Shown piece after piece: positions 1 through 15,300 of a DNA stretch of 64,000 nucleotides. The stretch's first letter is position 1. Every line of letters starts with the position of its first letter. This DNA comes from Lepidurus packardi. Its lineage: Eukaryota > Arthropoda > Branchiopoda > Notostraca > Triopsidae. Position numbers and translations under genes: made by a program. The stretch lies in NCBI GenBank assembly GCA_023053545.1, contig JAKZAN010000086.1:62001-126000 (forward strand). Direction: 5' to 3'. The notes beneath the pieces were generated by a model. It did not search any database. It worked only from the letters and a program-made list of their open reading frames with translations, and was not told where the DNA came from.

Positions 1-1368
1 TTTTAATGCTTTCCGGGATCCCGAAGGTGGACAATATGCGCTCGAGTGGCGGTAGTACGTGTTGGTGGGCCGTGGTACGGATGAATTCCACTACTGGAAA
101 CCGTGTGAAGTTGTCGATCAATACCATCAATTCTTCACTAGATGGCAGTGTTAGGAAATCGAGGCTTACCGTTTGCCAGGGTTTGCTGGGTAGTTCGGAC
201 ATTTTCAGGGGGTCTCGTTCCGGAGCTCGCGTGGATGCTATGCAAGGAACGCATTGTTCTACCATTTCCTGCACTCGTTGATCCATACCCGGAAACCAGA
301 CCTTCGTTCGTAAGAGCTGCTTCATTTTGCTTATGCCCAAGTGTCCTTCGTGTGCTACTTGGACTACGTTCTTTTGAAGGCTCTGGGGCATGCAAATCCT
401 TGCCCCTCGCATGACTACGCCCTCTTTTGTCACCGATAGCTCGTCGAATATTTGCGAGTAAGGTTTTGCGGCCGTTTTCTTTAGCTCGTACTTTTTTCCT
501 TTTTTAACTGCTTGCTGTACAGCTGCCAGCACATTGTCTTTCTGCGTTTCTTCCACAATTTGATCTTTCGAGAGCGGGGCGATTAGTGCTTGGTACACGG
601 CAAAGTTAACATATTGCTCCCCTATGATTACCTGTTTGCACTGGGATAATCTGGACGGATTTCTGGACAAAAAATCAGCGGCGTTTTCATTCCCCGGCTG
701 GTATTCTAGCGTGAAATTGAATGGTTGGCTTCGTAACATCCATCGTTCTAACCTGGCCGATAATTTTGCTGTTGGTTTGTTGAAAATGCTGACCAGTGGT
801 TTATGGTCTGTTGTAACAAAGAAATGTGCCCCGAGCAGATACATTTTGAAGTGCTCGCAGGCCCAAATTATTGCCAGCGCCTCCCTTTCCAGCTGGGAGT
901 ATCTTTGCTCTGTATCCGTCAGAGCTTTGCTTGCGAACGCTATTACGCTCCTTCGCCCCTGTTCAGTGGATTGCGTTAGTATGGCACCTAATCCTATTGG
1001 GCTCGCGTCCACTATAACCTTTGTCTTCCACGTAGGGCTAAAGAATGCTAACTGGTCTGCGTTTGCTAGCGCCGCCTTCAGCTTTACGAATGCTTGCTCG
1101 CACTTTTCAGACCAGGTGAACACCGGAGTTTTCTTTCCGGCTATTAGATTACGTAGTGGTTCGGAAATGTCAGCATGATTCGGTATGAACCGGGAGCACC
1201 ATGTCGTCATTCCCAGAAAGCTTCTTACATCGGCTTTCGTCGTTGGTGTTGCGAATTCTTTGATCGCTTGCACTTTGCTGGGGTCTAGTTCGACGCCGTT
1301 TTCTCCTATTATTAATCCGTAAAATCGCACTTTTGTTTTCGCAAACTTGGTCTTCTTTTCGTTTATCG
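1..1368 (-). pseudogene. Gypsy A RT end, RNase H and integrase start
   Basis: Read on the minus strand this segment shows the RT C-terminus, an RNase H-like domain (roughly 650-1150, with a TDHKPL-type motif), a linker, and towards position 1 the zinc-binding region and start of the integrase core. Plus-strand open frames here are antisense shadows. The element is broken and also cut by the window edge. Confidence 0.7.
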
Positions 1369-3165
1369 TTAGATTCTTCTCCTCAGCCGCTTTAATACTT
1401 CTTGGTACCGTTCGTTGTGTTCTTTGAGGTTTCTCGCATGTACCAAAATGTCATCGGTTGTGTTAATTACTCCTGGTATGCCCTGCAGAAGCTCCCTAAT
1501 GATGTTGTGAAAAATTTCTGCGGCTGACGTCACCCCGAAAAACAGTCGTTTATATCGTCGTAGCCCTACGTGAGTCGAGAAGGTGGTAATATATCGAGAT
1601 TCTTCATGCAATTCTACTTGATGGTACGCTTGATTTAGGTCTAGGACACTGAAAACCTTGGAATTGTTTACATCTGCTAGTAAGTCTTCCAGTGTGGGGA
1701 TTATGTGTCTCTCTCTTTTAATCGCTTGATTTGGTAGTCGCATATCGACACACAGACGTATTTCATCGCTGTCTTTCTTTGGGACGATAACGATTGGTGA
1801 TACCCATGGTGTAGGCCCGTCGACTCTTTCTATGATGTCCTGCCTTTCTAGCCTCTCTAGTTCTTTTTCGACTAGTGCCCTTTGCTGGAATGGTACTCGC
1901 CTGTGAGGTAGAGCGGTTGGTTTTACTGCCTGGTCAATATGCAATTTGACTTTAAGCCCGGTATAGTTTCCTAGCGGTATGTCGCGCTCTGCCGTTGTTT
2001 GTACTGCTCTTATGAATTCCTGCTTTACGTGGGGGGAAAAATAAACTAGTTCCAGAGCCTCGGACGCTTTGCGGCTTAGCAAGCAGTTTGCGCTCCCTTC
2101 CACGACATATATGGTTTCCCGTGTCGTTTGCTTGGAATTTTCTACCGAAATTTGCATCCTGACTTTCCCTCTTATTCCCAGTGGTTGCTTTGATTTGAAA
2201 GGAAAAATCTTCTTTTCTGTTTTCTTCAGTTTCGGACTTCCAATCTTGGCATGTGCCTGTGGGTCTATGATTGTTACCCCTGCTCCGGTGTCTACCAAAA
2301 ACTTGATTTTGCCGTTCCCCACCTTTGCGCATACCATAGGATGTTTGCAACTTTTGTTGGAATTTGTACTTACGAGTTCTGTGACACTGGAGCTGTCCTC
2401 GTCTTCTTCCATCTCGTTGACGTTCTGTACCACTTGCTTCTTGCTTCTGCAAACTCTTTCGAAATGGCCCACCTTTTGACATTTCCGGCATTTTTCTTTT
2501 CGGGCTCTACAGTCTTGTAGCTGCTTGTGCCACGCCTTTCCGCAAAATTTGCATTTCTGATTTTGACGTTTTTGCTTATGTTCCGTTTTGAGTTTGTTGA
2601 CTTGCCCTTCCTCCTCTTCAGTGTTGGTCTTCATTTCCTTTAGCTGCTTGCGCACGAGTTCAAACGCGTTTCCTTTTTCCAATAGTGTAGTCAGCGACCA
2701 TCCTGGATTCGTTAATGCCTCAGACTTCAATTTTCTCGAGTTGCACGCCAGTACGATTTGTGATTTTACTTCTTCTTCTTTGTCGATAAACTGACATCCA
2801 TCTCCCATTTTGTCCAGCCTGGTGTGTAGCTCGTCCAGTGTTTCATCCACCTGTTGCCTCACGTTCCGAAATAGGAATCTGTTGTACATGACGTTCTCTT
2901 GTGGATTGAAATGGGCGGTTAAAACCCGCTTGGCTGTCACATATACGTCCTCGCCCTCGGCAGGTTTGGTGTCGAGCTTGCTGTACACGTCATGCACCTT
3001 TTTTCCAGCGTAATGCAGAAGTGCGGCCAGCTTCCACTGTTTGCCTGATATGTCACAAACCACTAGAAAATTCTCAAGCCTCTTCAGCCAATCTCTCCAC
3101 CTTGTGCCGATGGTAGCTTTTTCACCCTCGTACTGGAATGGCTCCATTGTCGCGTATGCTTCCAT
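1369..3165 (-). pseudogene. Gypsy A gag-protease-RT part
   Basis: This is a 598-codon open stretch. Residues 1-190 are gag-like. Two zinc knuckles follow: CKFCGKAWHKQLQDC near 205-219 and CRKCQKVGHFERVC near 226-239. A retropepsin active-site motif (VDTGAGVTII) lies near 291-300. From about residue 430 comes the N-terminal half of a reverse transcriptase, with the motif A region FSVLDLNQAYHQVEL and a DD box. Gag, protease and RT share one frame here, as in many invertebrate Gypsy elements. The stretch belongs to a broken element and is listed as a fossil part. Confidence 0.8.
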
Positions 3166-3207
3166 GGTTTAATCACTTGAGGAATGCACTGGATAAGAAA
3201 TATTGCC

Positions 3208-3220
3208 CACCTCGTCGCCA
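3208..3220 (-). other. Probable tRNA primer-binding site of Gypsy A
   Basis: Directly inside the LTR the minus strand reads TGGCGACGAGG. It begins with TGG, complementary to the CCA end of a tRNA, at the expected distance from an LTR end. The priming tRNA was not identified. Confidence 0.45.
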
Positions 3221-3221
3221 A

Positions 3222-3319
3222 TGTTGTGTTCTCAAAGAAGGGTTAGTCAAGACTGCTTGTATTGATACCACGGCTTCCCAACCTGGCATCGCCTCAGGTA
3301 CAAAGGACACGATACAACA
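3222..3319 (-). repeat. LTR of Gypsy A (98 bp)
   Basis: The 98-bp segment is bounded by TGTTGT and ACAACA, the inverted-repeat ends (TG...CA) expected of an LTR. It lies just upstream of the gag start and abuts satellite 1 on its outer side. The partner LTR is outside the window, so the boundaries rest on the end motifs alone. The LTR is very short for Ty3/Gypsy, but element B in this window also has a short LTR with TGTT...ACAACA ends. Confidence 0.65.
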
Positions 3320-6300
3320 CTTACGGACTCAAATAATTCCTTGCGGACTGAATTAATTCCTTACGGACTGAATTAATTCCTTATGGACTTAATTAATTCC
3401 TTATGGACTGAATTATTTCCTTACGGACTGAATGAATTCCTTACGTATTTAATTAATTCCTTACGGACTGAATTAATTCCTTACGTATTTAATTAATTCC
3501 TTACGGACTAAATTAATTTCATATGGACTGAATTAATTCATTACGGACTGAATCAATTCCTTACCGACTTAATTAATTCCTTACGGACTGAATTAATTTC
3601 CTACGGACTGAATTAATTCCTTACGGACTGAATTAATTCCTTATGGACTTAATTAATTCCTTATGGACTGAATTATTTCCTTACGGACTGAATGAATTCC
3701 TTACGTATTTAATTAATTCCTTACGGACTGAATTAATTCATTACGGACTTAATTAATTAATTACGGAATTAAATAATTCCTTACGGAATTAAATAATTCC
3801 TTACGGACTGAATTAATTCCTTACTGACTGAATCAATTCCTTATGGACTGAATCAATTCCTTATGGACTGAATCAATTCCTTACGGAATTAATTAATTAC
3901 TTACGGAATGAATTAATTCCTTATGGAATGAATTAATTCCTTACGGACTGAATTAATTCATTACGGACTGAATTAATTTTTTACGGACTGAATTAATTCA
4001 TTACTGACTTCATTAATTTTTTACGTACTCAATTAATTCCTTACGGACTGAATTCATTTCATACGTACTTCATTAATTCCTTATGGAGTGAATTAATTTC
4101 TTACGGACTGAATTAATACATTACGGACTTAATTAATCCATTACGGACTGAATTAATTCCATACGGACTGAATTAATACCTTACGGAATTCATTAATTCC
4201 TTACGGCCTGATTTAATTCCTTACAGACTGAATTAATTCCTTACGGACTTAATTAATTCCTCACGGATTGAATTAATTCCTTACGGACTAAACTAATTCC
4301 TTACGGACTGAATTAATTCCTTACGTATTTAATTAATTCCTTACGGACTGAATTAATTCCTTAGGGACTTAATTATTTACTTACGGAATGAATTAATTCC
4401 TTACGGACTGAATTAATTTTTTACGGACTGAATTAATTCATTACTGACTTAAATAATTCCTTACGGACTTAATTAATTTCTCACGGACTGAATAAGTACA
4501 TTACGTACTGAATTAATTCATTACGAACTGAATTAATTCCTTACGGACTGAATGAATTCCTTACGGACTGAATTAATTCCTAACGGATTTAATTAATTCC
4601 TTACGGACTTAATTAATTCCTTACGGACTGAAATAATTATTTACGGACTGAATTAATTCCTAACGGACTGAATTAATTCCTTACGGACTAAACTAATTCC
4701 TTACGGACTGAATTAATTCCTTACGGACTGAATTAATTCCTTTCTGACTGAATTAATTCCTTATGGACTGAATTAATTCATTACGAACTTAATTAAATCA
4801 TTACAGACTGAAATTATTCCTTACATACTGACTCAATTCCTTACCGACTTAATTAATTAGTTACGGACTGAATTAATTCCTTACGGACTGAATTTATTCC
4901 TTACGGACTAAACTAATTCCTTACGGACTGAATAAATTTCTTACGGACTGAATCAATTCCTTACCGACTGAATTAATTCCTTACGTACTTAATTAACTTA
5001 TTACGGACTGAATTAATTCATTACGGACTGAATTAATTTCTTATGGACTGAATTAATTCATTACGGACTGAATCAATTCCTTACGGACTTAATTAATTCC
5101 TTACGGGCTGAATTCATTCCTTACGGACTGAATTAATTATTTACGGATTGAATTAATTCCTTACGGACTGAATTAATTCATTACGGACTGAATCAATTCC
5201 ATACGGACTTAACTAATTCCTTACGGACTTAATTAATTCCTTACAGACTTAATTAATTCCTTACGGACTGAATTAATTCCTTATGGACTGAATTGAATCC
5301 TTACGAACTTAATTAATTCCTTACGGACTTAATTAATTCTTTCGGACTTGATTGATTCATAACGGACTGAATTAATTCCTTACAGACTGAATTAATTCCT
5401 TTCGGACTGAATTAATTCCTTACGGACTGAATCAATTCCTTACGGACTTAATTAATTCCTTACGGACTGAATTCATTCCTTACGGACTGAATTAATTAAA
5501 TACGGACTGAATTAATTCATTACGGATTGAATTAATTCCTTACGCACTGAATGAATTCCTTACGGACTGAATTATTTCCTAACGGACTTAATTAATTCCT
5601 TACGGACTTAATTAATTCCTTACGGACTGAATTAATTATTTACTTACTGAATTAATTCCTCACGGACTGAATTTATTACTTACGGACTAAACTAATTCCT
5701 TACGGACTGAATTAATTTTTTACGGACTGAATTAATTCATTACTGACTTAAATAATTCCTTACGGACTTAATTAATTCCTTGCGGACTGAATTAATTCCT
5801 TACGGACTGAATTAATTTCTCACGGACTGAATAAGTACATTACGTACTGAATTAATTCATTACGAACTGAATTAATTCCTTACGGACTGAATGAATTCTT
5901 TACGGACTGAATTAATTCCTAACGGACTTAATTAATTCCTTACGGACTTAATTAATTCCTTACGGACTGAAATAATTATTTACGGACTGAATTAATTCCT
6001 AACGGACTGAATTAATTCCTTACGGACTAAACTAATTCCTTACGGACTGAATTAATTCCTTACGGACTGAATTATTCCTTTCGGACTGAATTAATTCCTT
6101 ATGGACTGAATTAATTCATTACGAACTTAATTAAATCATTACAGACTGAAATTATTCCTTACATACTGACTCAATTCCTTACCGACTTAATTAATTAGTT
6201 ACGGACTGAATTAATTCCTTACGGACTGAATTAATTCCTTACGGACTAAACTAATTCCTTACGGACTGAATAAATTTCTTACGGACTGAATCAATTCCTT

Positions 6301-9300
6301 ACCGACTGAATTAATTCCTTACGTACTTAATTAATTCATTACGGACTGAATTAATTCATTACGGACTGAATTAATTTCTTATGGACTGAATTAATTCCTT
6401 ACGGGCTGAATTCATTCCTTACGGACTGAATTAATTATTTACGGATTGAATTAATTCCTTACGGACTGAATTTATTCATTACGGACTGAATCAATTCCAT
6501 ACGGAATTAACTAATTCCTTACGGACTTAATTAATTCCTTACGGACTTAATTAATTCCTTACGGACTGAATTAATTCCTTATGGACTGAATTGAATCCTT
6601 ACGAACTTAATTAATTCCTTACGGACTTAATTAATTCTTTCGGACTTAATTGATTCATAACGGACTGAATTAATTCCTTACAGACTGAATTAATTCCTTT
6701 CGGACTGAATTAATTCCTTACGGACTGAATCAATTCCTTACGGACTTAATTAATTCCTTACGGACTGAATTCATTCCTTACGGACTGAATTAATTAAATA
6801 CGGACTGAATTAATTCATTACGGACTGAATTAATTCCTTACGCACTGAATGAATTCCTTACGGACTGAATTATTTCCTAACGGACTTAATTAATTCCTTA
6901 CGGACTTAATTAATTCCTTACGGACTGAATTAATTATTTACTTACTGAATTAATTCCTCACGGACTGAATTAATTACTAACGGACTAAACTAATTCCTTA
7001 CGGACTGAATTAATTTTTTACGGACTGAATTAATTCATTACTGACTTAAATAATTCCTTACGGACTTAATTAATTCCTTGCGGACTGAATTAATTCCTTA
7101 CGGACTGAATTAATTCCTCACGGACTGAATAAGTACATTACGAACTGAATTAATTCATTACGAACTGAATTAATTCCTTACGGACTGAATGAATTCCTTA
7201 CGGACTGAATTAATTCCTAACGGACTTAATTAATTCCTTACGGACTTAATTAATTCCTTACGGACTGAAATAATTATTTACGGACTGAATTAATTCCTTA
7301 CGGACTAAACTAATTCCTTACGGACTGAATTAATTCCTTACGGACTGAATTAATTCCTTTCGGACTGAATTAATTCCTTATGGACTGAATTAATTCATTA
7401 CGAACTTAATTAAATCATTACAGACTGAAATTATTCCTTACATAATGACTTAATTCCTTACCGACTTAATTAATTAGTTACGGACTGAATTAATTCCTTA
7501 CGGACTGAATTAATTCCTTACGGACTAAACTAATTCCATACGGACTGAATAAATTTCTTACGGACTGAATCAATTCCTTACCGACTGAATTAATTCCTTA
7601 CGTACTTAATTAATTCATTACGGACTGAATTAATTCATTACGGACTGAATTAATTTCTTATGGACTGAATTAATTCATTACGGACTGAATCAATTCCTTA
7701 CGGACTTAATTAATTCCTTACGGGCTGAATTCATTCCTTACGGACTGAATTAATTATTTACGGATTGAATTAATTCCTTACGGACAGAATTAATTCATTA
7801 CGGACTGAATCAATTCCATACGGACTTAACTAATTCCTTACGGACTTAATTAATTCCTTACGGACTTAATTAATTCCTTACGGACTGAATTAATTCCTTA
7901 TGGACTGAATTGAATCCTTACGAACTTAATTAATTCCTTACGGACTTAATTAATTCTTTCGGACTTAATTGATTCATAACGGACTGAATTAATTCCTTAC
8001 AGACTGAATTAATTCCTTTCGGACTGAATTAATTCCTTACGGACTGAATCAATTCCTTACGGACTTAATTAATTCCTTACGGACTGAATTCATTCTTTAC
8101 GGACTGAATTAATTAAATACGGACTGAATTAATTCATTACGGACTGAATTAATTCCTAACGCACTGAATGAATTCCTTACGGACTGAATTATTTCCTAAC
8201 GGACTTAGTTAATTCCTTACGGACTTAATTAATTCCTTACGGACTGAATTAATTATTTACTTACTGAATTAATTCCTCACGGACTGAATTAATTACTTAC
8301 GGACTAAACTAATTCCTTACGGACTGAATTAATTTTTTATGGACTGAATTAATTCATTACGGACTGAATCAATTCCTTACCCACTTAATTAATTCCTTAC
8401 GAACTGAATTAATTCATTACGGACTGAATTCATTCCTTACGTATTTAATTAATTCCTTACGGACTGAATTAATTCCTTACGGACTTAATTAATTACTTAC
8501 GGAATGAATTAATTCCTTACGGACTGAATAAATTCATTACGGACTGAATTAATTTTTTACGGACTGAATTAATTCATTACTGACTTAATTAATTCCTTAC
8601 GGACTTAATTAATTCCTTGCGGACTGAATTAATTCCTTACGGACTGAATTAATTTCTTACGGACTGAATAAGTACATTACGGACTGAATTAATTCATTAC
8701 GGACTGAATTAATTCCTTACGGACTGAATTAATTCCTAACGGACTTAATTAATTCCTTACGGACTGAATTAATTCCTAACGGACTTAATTAATTCCTTAC
8801 GGACTGAATTAATTCCTTACGGACTGAATTAATTATTTACGGACTGAATAATTCTTAACGGACTGAATTAATTCCTTACGGACTAAACTAATTCCTTAGG
8901 GACTGAATTAATTCCTTACGGACTGAATTAATTCCTTACGGATTGAATTAATTCCTTATGGACTGAATTAATTCATTACGAACTTAATTAAAGCATTACA
9001 GACTGAATTAATTCCTTACATACTGACTCAATTCCTTACCGACTTAATTAATTCCTTACGGACTGAATTAATTCCTTACGGACTGAATTAATTACTTACG
9101 GACTAAACTAATTCCTTACGGACTGAATAAATTTCTTACGGACTGAATCAATTCCTTACCGACTGAATTAATTCCTTACGTACTTAATTAATTCATTACG
9201 GACTGAATTAATTCATTACGGACTGAATTAATTTCTTATGGACTGAATTAATTCATTACGGACTGAATCAATTCCTTACGGACTGAATTAATTCCTTACG

Positions 9301-12300
9301 GACTTAATTAATTCCTTACGGACTGAATTAATTATTTACGGACTATTTTAATTCCTCACGGACTGAATTAATTCCTTACGGACTAAAATAATTCCTTACG
9401 GAATTAATTAATTACTTACGGACTGAATTAATTCCTTACGGACTGAATTAATTTCTTACGCACTTAATTAATTCATTACGGACTGAATTAATTCCTTACG
9501 GACTGAATGAATTCCTTACGGACTGAATTAATTCCTAACGGACTTAATTAATTCCTTACGGAATGAATTAATTCCTAACGGACTTAATTAATTCCTCACG
9601 GACTGAATTAATTCCTTACGGACTGAATTAATTATTTACGGACTGAATTAATTCCTTACGGACTGAATTAATTCCTTACGGACTGAATTAATTCCTTACG
9701 GAATGAATTAATTCCTTATTGACTGAATTAATTCATTACGAACTTAATTAAATCATTACAGACTGAATTAATTCCTTACGGACTGAATAAATTTCTTACG
9801 GACTGAATCAATTCCTTACCGACTGAATTAATTCCTTACGGACTTAATTAATTCATTACGGACTGAATTCATTCATTACGGACTGAATTAATTTCTTATG
9901 GACTGAATTAATTTCTTATAGACTGTATTAATTCATTACGGACTGAATCAATTCCTTACATACTTAATTAATTCCTTACGGACTGAATTCATTCCTTACG
10001 GACTGAATTAATTATTTACGGACTGAATTAATTCCTCACGGACTGAATTAATTCCTTACGGACTAAACTAATTCCTTACGGAATAAATTAATTACTTACG
10101 GACTGAATTAATTCACTACTGACTTAATTAATTCCTTACGGGCTTAATTAATTCATTGCGGACTGAATTAATTCCTTACGGACTGAATTAATTCCTTACG
10201 GACTGAACTGAATCCTTACGAACTTAATTAATTCCTTACGGACTTAATTAATTCTTTCGGACTTAATTAATTCATAACGGACTGAATTAATTCCTTACAG
10301 ACTGAATAAATTCCTTTCGGACTGAATTAATTCCTTACGGACTTAATTAATTCCTTACGGACTGAATTCATTCCTTACGGACTGAATTAATTAAATACGG
10401 ACTGAATTAATTCCTTACGTACTTAATTAATTCATTACGGACTGAATTAATTCATTACGGACTGAATTAATTCCTTACGCACTGAATGAATTCCTTACGG
10501 ACTGAATTATTTCCTAACGGACTTAATTAATTCCTTACGGACTTAATTAATTCCTTACGGACTGAATTAATTATTTACTTACTGAATTAATTCCTCACGG
10601 ACTGAATTAATTCCTTACGGACTAAACTAATTCCTTACGGACTGAATTAATTTCTTATGGACTGAATTAATTCATTACGGACTGAATCAATTCCTTACCC
10701 ACTTAATTAATTCCTTACGGACTGAATTAATTTCTCACGGACTGAATAAGTACATTACGGACTAAATTAATTCATTACGGAGTGAATTAATTCCTTACGG
10801 ACTGAATGAATTCCTTACGGACTGAATGAATTCCTTACGGACTGAATTAATTCCTAACGGACTTAATTAATTCCTTACGGACTGAATTAATTCCTTACGG
10901 ACTGAATTAATTTCTTATGGACTGAATTAATTCATTTCGGACTGAATCAATTCCTTTCGGACTGAATTAATTCCTTACGGACTTAATTAATTCCTTACGG
11001 GCTGAATTAATTCCTTACGGACTTAATTAATTCCTTACGGGCTGAATTCATTCCTTACGGACTGAATTAATTATTTACGGATTTAATTAATTCCTTACGG
11101 ACTGAATTAATTCATTACGGACTGAATCAATTCCATACGGACTTAACTAATTCCTTACGGACTTAATTAATTCCTTACGGACTTAATTAATTCCTTACGG
11201 ACTGAATTAATTCCTTACGGACTGAATTGAATCCTTACGAACCTAATTAATTCCTTACGGACTTAATTAATTCTTTCGGACTTAATTGATTCATAACGGA
11301 CTGAATTAATTCCTTACAGACTGAACTAATTCCTTTCGGACTGAATTAATTCCTTACGGACTGAATCAATTCCTTACGGACTTAATTAATTATTTACGGA
11401 CTGAATTCATTCCTTACGGACTGAATTAATTAAATACGGACTGAATTAATTCATTACGGACTGAATTAATTCCTTACGCACTGAATGAATTCCTTACGGA
11501 CTGAATTATTTCCTAACGGACTTAATTAATTCCTTACGGACTTAATTAATTCCTTTCGGACTGAATTAATTATTTACTTACTAAATTAATTCCTCACGGA
11601 CTGAATTAATTACTTACGGAATAAACTAATTCCTTACGAACTGAATTAATTTTTTATGGACTGAATTAATTCATTACGGACTGAATTCATTTCATACGTA
11701 CTTAATTAATTCCTCACGGACTGAATTAATTCCTTACGGACTAAACTAATTCCTTACGGACTGAATTAATTCCTTACGTATTTAATTAATTCCTTACGGA
11801 CTGAATTAATTCCTTACGGACTTAATTAATTACTTACGGAATGAATTAATTCCTTACGGACTGAATAAATTCATTACTGACTTAATTAATTCCTTATGGA
11901 CTGAATTAATTTCTCACGGACTGAATAAGTACATTACGGACTGAATTAATTCCTTACGGACTGAATGAATTCCTTACGGACTGAATTAATTCCTAACGGA
12001 CTTAATTAATTCATTACGGACTGAATTAATTCCTAACGGACTTAATTAATTCCTTACGGACTGAATTAATTCCTTACGGACTGAATTAATTATTTACGGA
12101 CTGAATTAATTCCTAACGGACTGAATTAATTCCTTACGGACTAAACTAATTCCTTACGGAATGAATTAATTCCTTACGGACTGAATTAATTCCTTACGGA
12201 CTGAATTAATTCCTTATGGACTGAATTAATTCCTTACCGACTTAATTAATTCCTTACGGACTGAATTAATTCCTTACGGACTGAATTATTTACTTACGGA

Positions 12301-15300
12301 CTAAACTAATTCCTTAAGGACTGAATAAATTTCTTACGGACTGAATCAATTCCTTACCGACTGAATTAATTCCTTACGTACTTAATTAATTCATTACGGA
12401 CTGAATTAATTCATTACGGACTGAATTAATTTCTTATGGACTGAATTAATTCATTACGGACTTAATTAATTCCTTACGGACTGAATTCATTCCTTACGGA
12501 CTGAATTAATTATTTACGGACTGTTTTAATTCCTCACGGACTGAATTAATTCCTTACGGACTAAAATAATTCCTTACGGAATTAATTAATTCATAACGGA
12601 CTGAATTAATTCCTTACAGACTGAATTAATTCCTTTCGGACTGAATTAATTCCTTACGGACTGAATTAATTCCTTACGGACTTAATTAATTCCTTACGGA
12701 CTGAATTAATTCCTTACGTACTTATTTAATTCATTACGGACTGAATTAATTCATTACGGACTGAATTAATTCCTTAGCGCACTGAATGAATTCCTTACGG
12801 ACTGAATTAATTTTTTACGGACTGAATTATTTCATTACTGACTTAATTAATTCCTTACGGACTTAATTAATTCCTTGCGGACTGAATTAATTCCTTACAG
12901 ACTGAATTAATTATTTACGGATTTAATTAATTCCTTACGGACTGAATTAATTCATTACGGACTGAATCAATTCCATACGGACTTAACTAATTCCTTACGG
13001 ACTTAATTAATTCCTTACGGACTTAATTAATTCCTTACAGACTGAATTAATTCCTTACGGACTGAATTGAATCCTTACGAACTTAATTAATTCCTTACGG
13101 ACTTAATTAATTCTTTCGGACTTAATTGATTCATAACGGACTGAATTAATTCCTTACAGACTGAATTAATTCCTTTCGGACTTAACTAATTCCTTACGGA
13201 CTGAATTAATTCCTAACGGACTTAATTAATTCATTACGGACTGAATTAATTATTTACGGACTGAATTAATTCCTAACGCACTGAATTATTTCCTTACGGA
13301 CTAAACTAATTCCTTACGGACTGAATTAATTCCTTACGGACTGAATTAATTCCTTACGGACTGAATTAATTTCTTATGGACTGAATTAATTCATTACCAA
13401 CTTAATTAAATCATTACAGACTGAATTAATTCCTTACATACTGACTCAATTCCTTACCGACTTAATTAATTCCTTACGGACTGAATTAATTCCTTACGGA
13501 CTGAATTATTTACTTACGGACTAAACTAATTCCTTACGGACTGAATAAATTTCTTACGGACTGAATCAATTCCTTACCGACTGAATTAATTCCTTACGTA
13601 CTTAATTAATTCATTACGGACTGAATTAATTCATTACGGACTGAATTAATTTCTTATGGACTGAATTAATTCATTACGGACTGAATCAATTCCTTACCGA
13701 CTGAATTAATTCCTTACGGACTTAATTAATTCCTTACGGACTGAATTCATTCCTTACGGACTGAATTAATTATTTACGGACTGTTTTAATTCCTCACGGA
13801 CTGAATTAATTCCTTACGGACTGAATTAATTCCTTACGGAATTAATTAATTCCTTACGGACTGAATTAATTCCTTACGGACTGAATTAAATCCTTACGAA
13901 CTTAATTAATTCCTTACGGACTTAATTAATTCATAACGGACTGAATTATTTCATTACTGACTTAATTAATTCCTTACGGACTTAATTAATTCCTTGCGGA
14001 CTGAATTAATTCCTTACAGACTGAATTAATTTCTTACGCACTTAATTAATTCCTTACGGGCTGAATTAATTTCTCACGGACTGAATTAATTCCTTACGGA
14101 CTGAATTAATTCCTTACGGACTGAATGAATTCCTTACGGACTGAATTAATTCCTAACGGACTTAATTAATTGCTTACGGACTGAACTAATTCCTAACGGA
14201 CTTAATTAATTCCTTACGGACTGAATTAATTCCTTACGGACTGAATTAATTATTTACGGACTGAATTAATTCCTAACGGACTGAATTAATTCCTTACGGA
14301 CTAAACTAATTCCTTACGGACTGAATTAATTCCTTACGGACTGAATTAATTCCTTACGGACTGAATTAATTCCTTATTGACTGAATTAATTCATTACGAA
14401 CTTAATTAAATCATTACAGACTGAATTAATTCCTTACGGACTGAATAAATTTCTTACGGACTGAATCAATTCCTTACCGACTGAATTAATTCCTTACGTA
14501 CTTAATTAATTCATAACGGACTGAATTAATTCCTTACGGACTTAATTAATTCATAACGGACTGAATTAATTCCTTACAGACTGAATTAATTCCTTTCGGA
14601 CTGAATTAATTCCTTACGGACTGAATTAATTCCTTACGGACTTAATTAATTCCTTACGGACTGAATTAATTCCTTACAGACTGAATTAATTAAATACGGA
14701 CTGAATTAATTCCTTACGTACTTATTTAATTCATTACGGACTGAATTAATTCATTACGGACTGAATTAATTCCTTAGCGCACTGAATTAATTCCTTACGG
14801 ACTGAATTAATTTTTTACGTACTGAATTAATTCATTACTGACTTAATTAATTCCTTACGGACTTAATTAATTCCTTACGGACTGAATTAATTCCTTACAG
14901 ACTGAATTAATTAAATACGGACTGAATTAATTCCTTACGTACTTATTTAATTCATTACGGACTGAATTAATTCATTACGGACTGAATTAATTCCTTAGCG
15001 CACTGAATTAATTCCTTACGGACTGAATTAATTATTTACGGACTGAATTAATTCCTAACGGACTGAATTAATTCCTTACGGACTAAACTAATTCCTTACG
15101 GACTGAATTAATTCCTTACGGACTGAATTAATTCCTTACGGACTGAATTAATTCCTTATTGACTGAATTAATTCATTACGAACTTAATTAAATCATTACA
15201 GACTGAATTAATTCCTTACGGACTGAATAAATTTCTTACGGACTGAATCAATTCCTTACCGACTGAATTAATTCCTTACGTACTTAATTAATTCATTACG

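Larger units (their letters stand above)
1..3319 (-). mobile_element. Ty3/Gypsy LTR retrotransposon A (partial, fossil)
   Basis: The minus strand carries, in order from the right, a short LTR, a primer-binding-like site, gag with two CCHC knuckles, an aspartic protease, reverse transcriptase, RNase H and the start of integrase. The window edge cuts the element inside integrase, so its 3' LTR is not visible. Satellite 1 begins directly after the LTR, so the element sits at or in the satellite array. It is broken, with at least one break. Age cannot be estimated from LTR divergence because only one LTR is present. The family call rests on domain order (RT and RNase H before integrase) and motif style. 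Confidence 0.85.

Noticed and set aside
624-1178. 184-codon plus-strand open frame
   Set aside because: Antisense to the RNase H region of Gypsy A; no protein-like features of its own.
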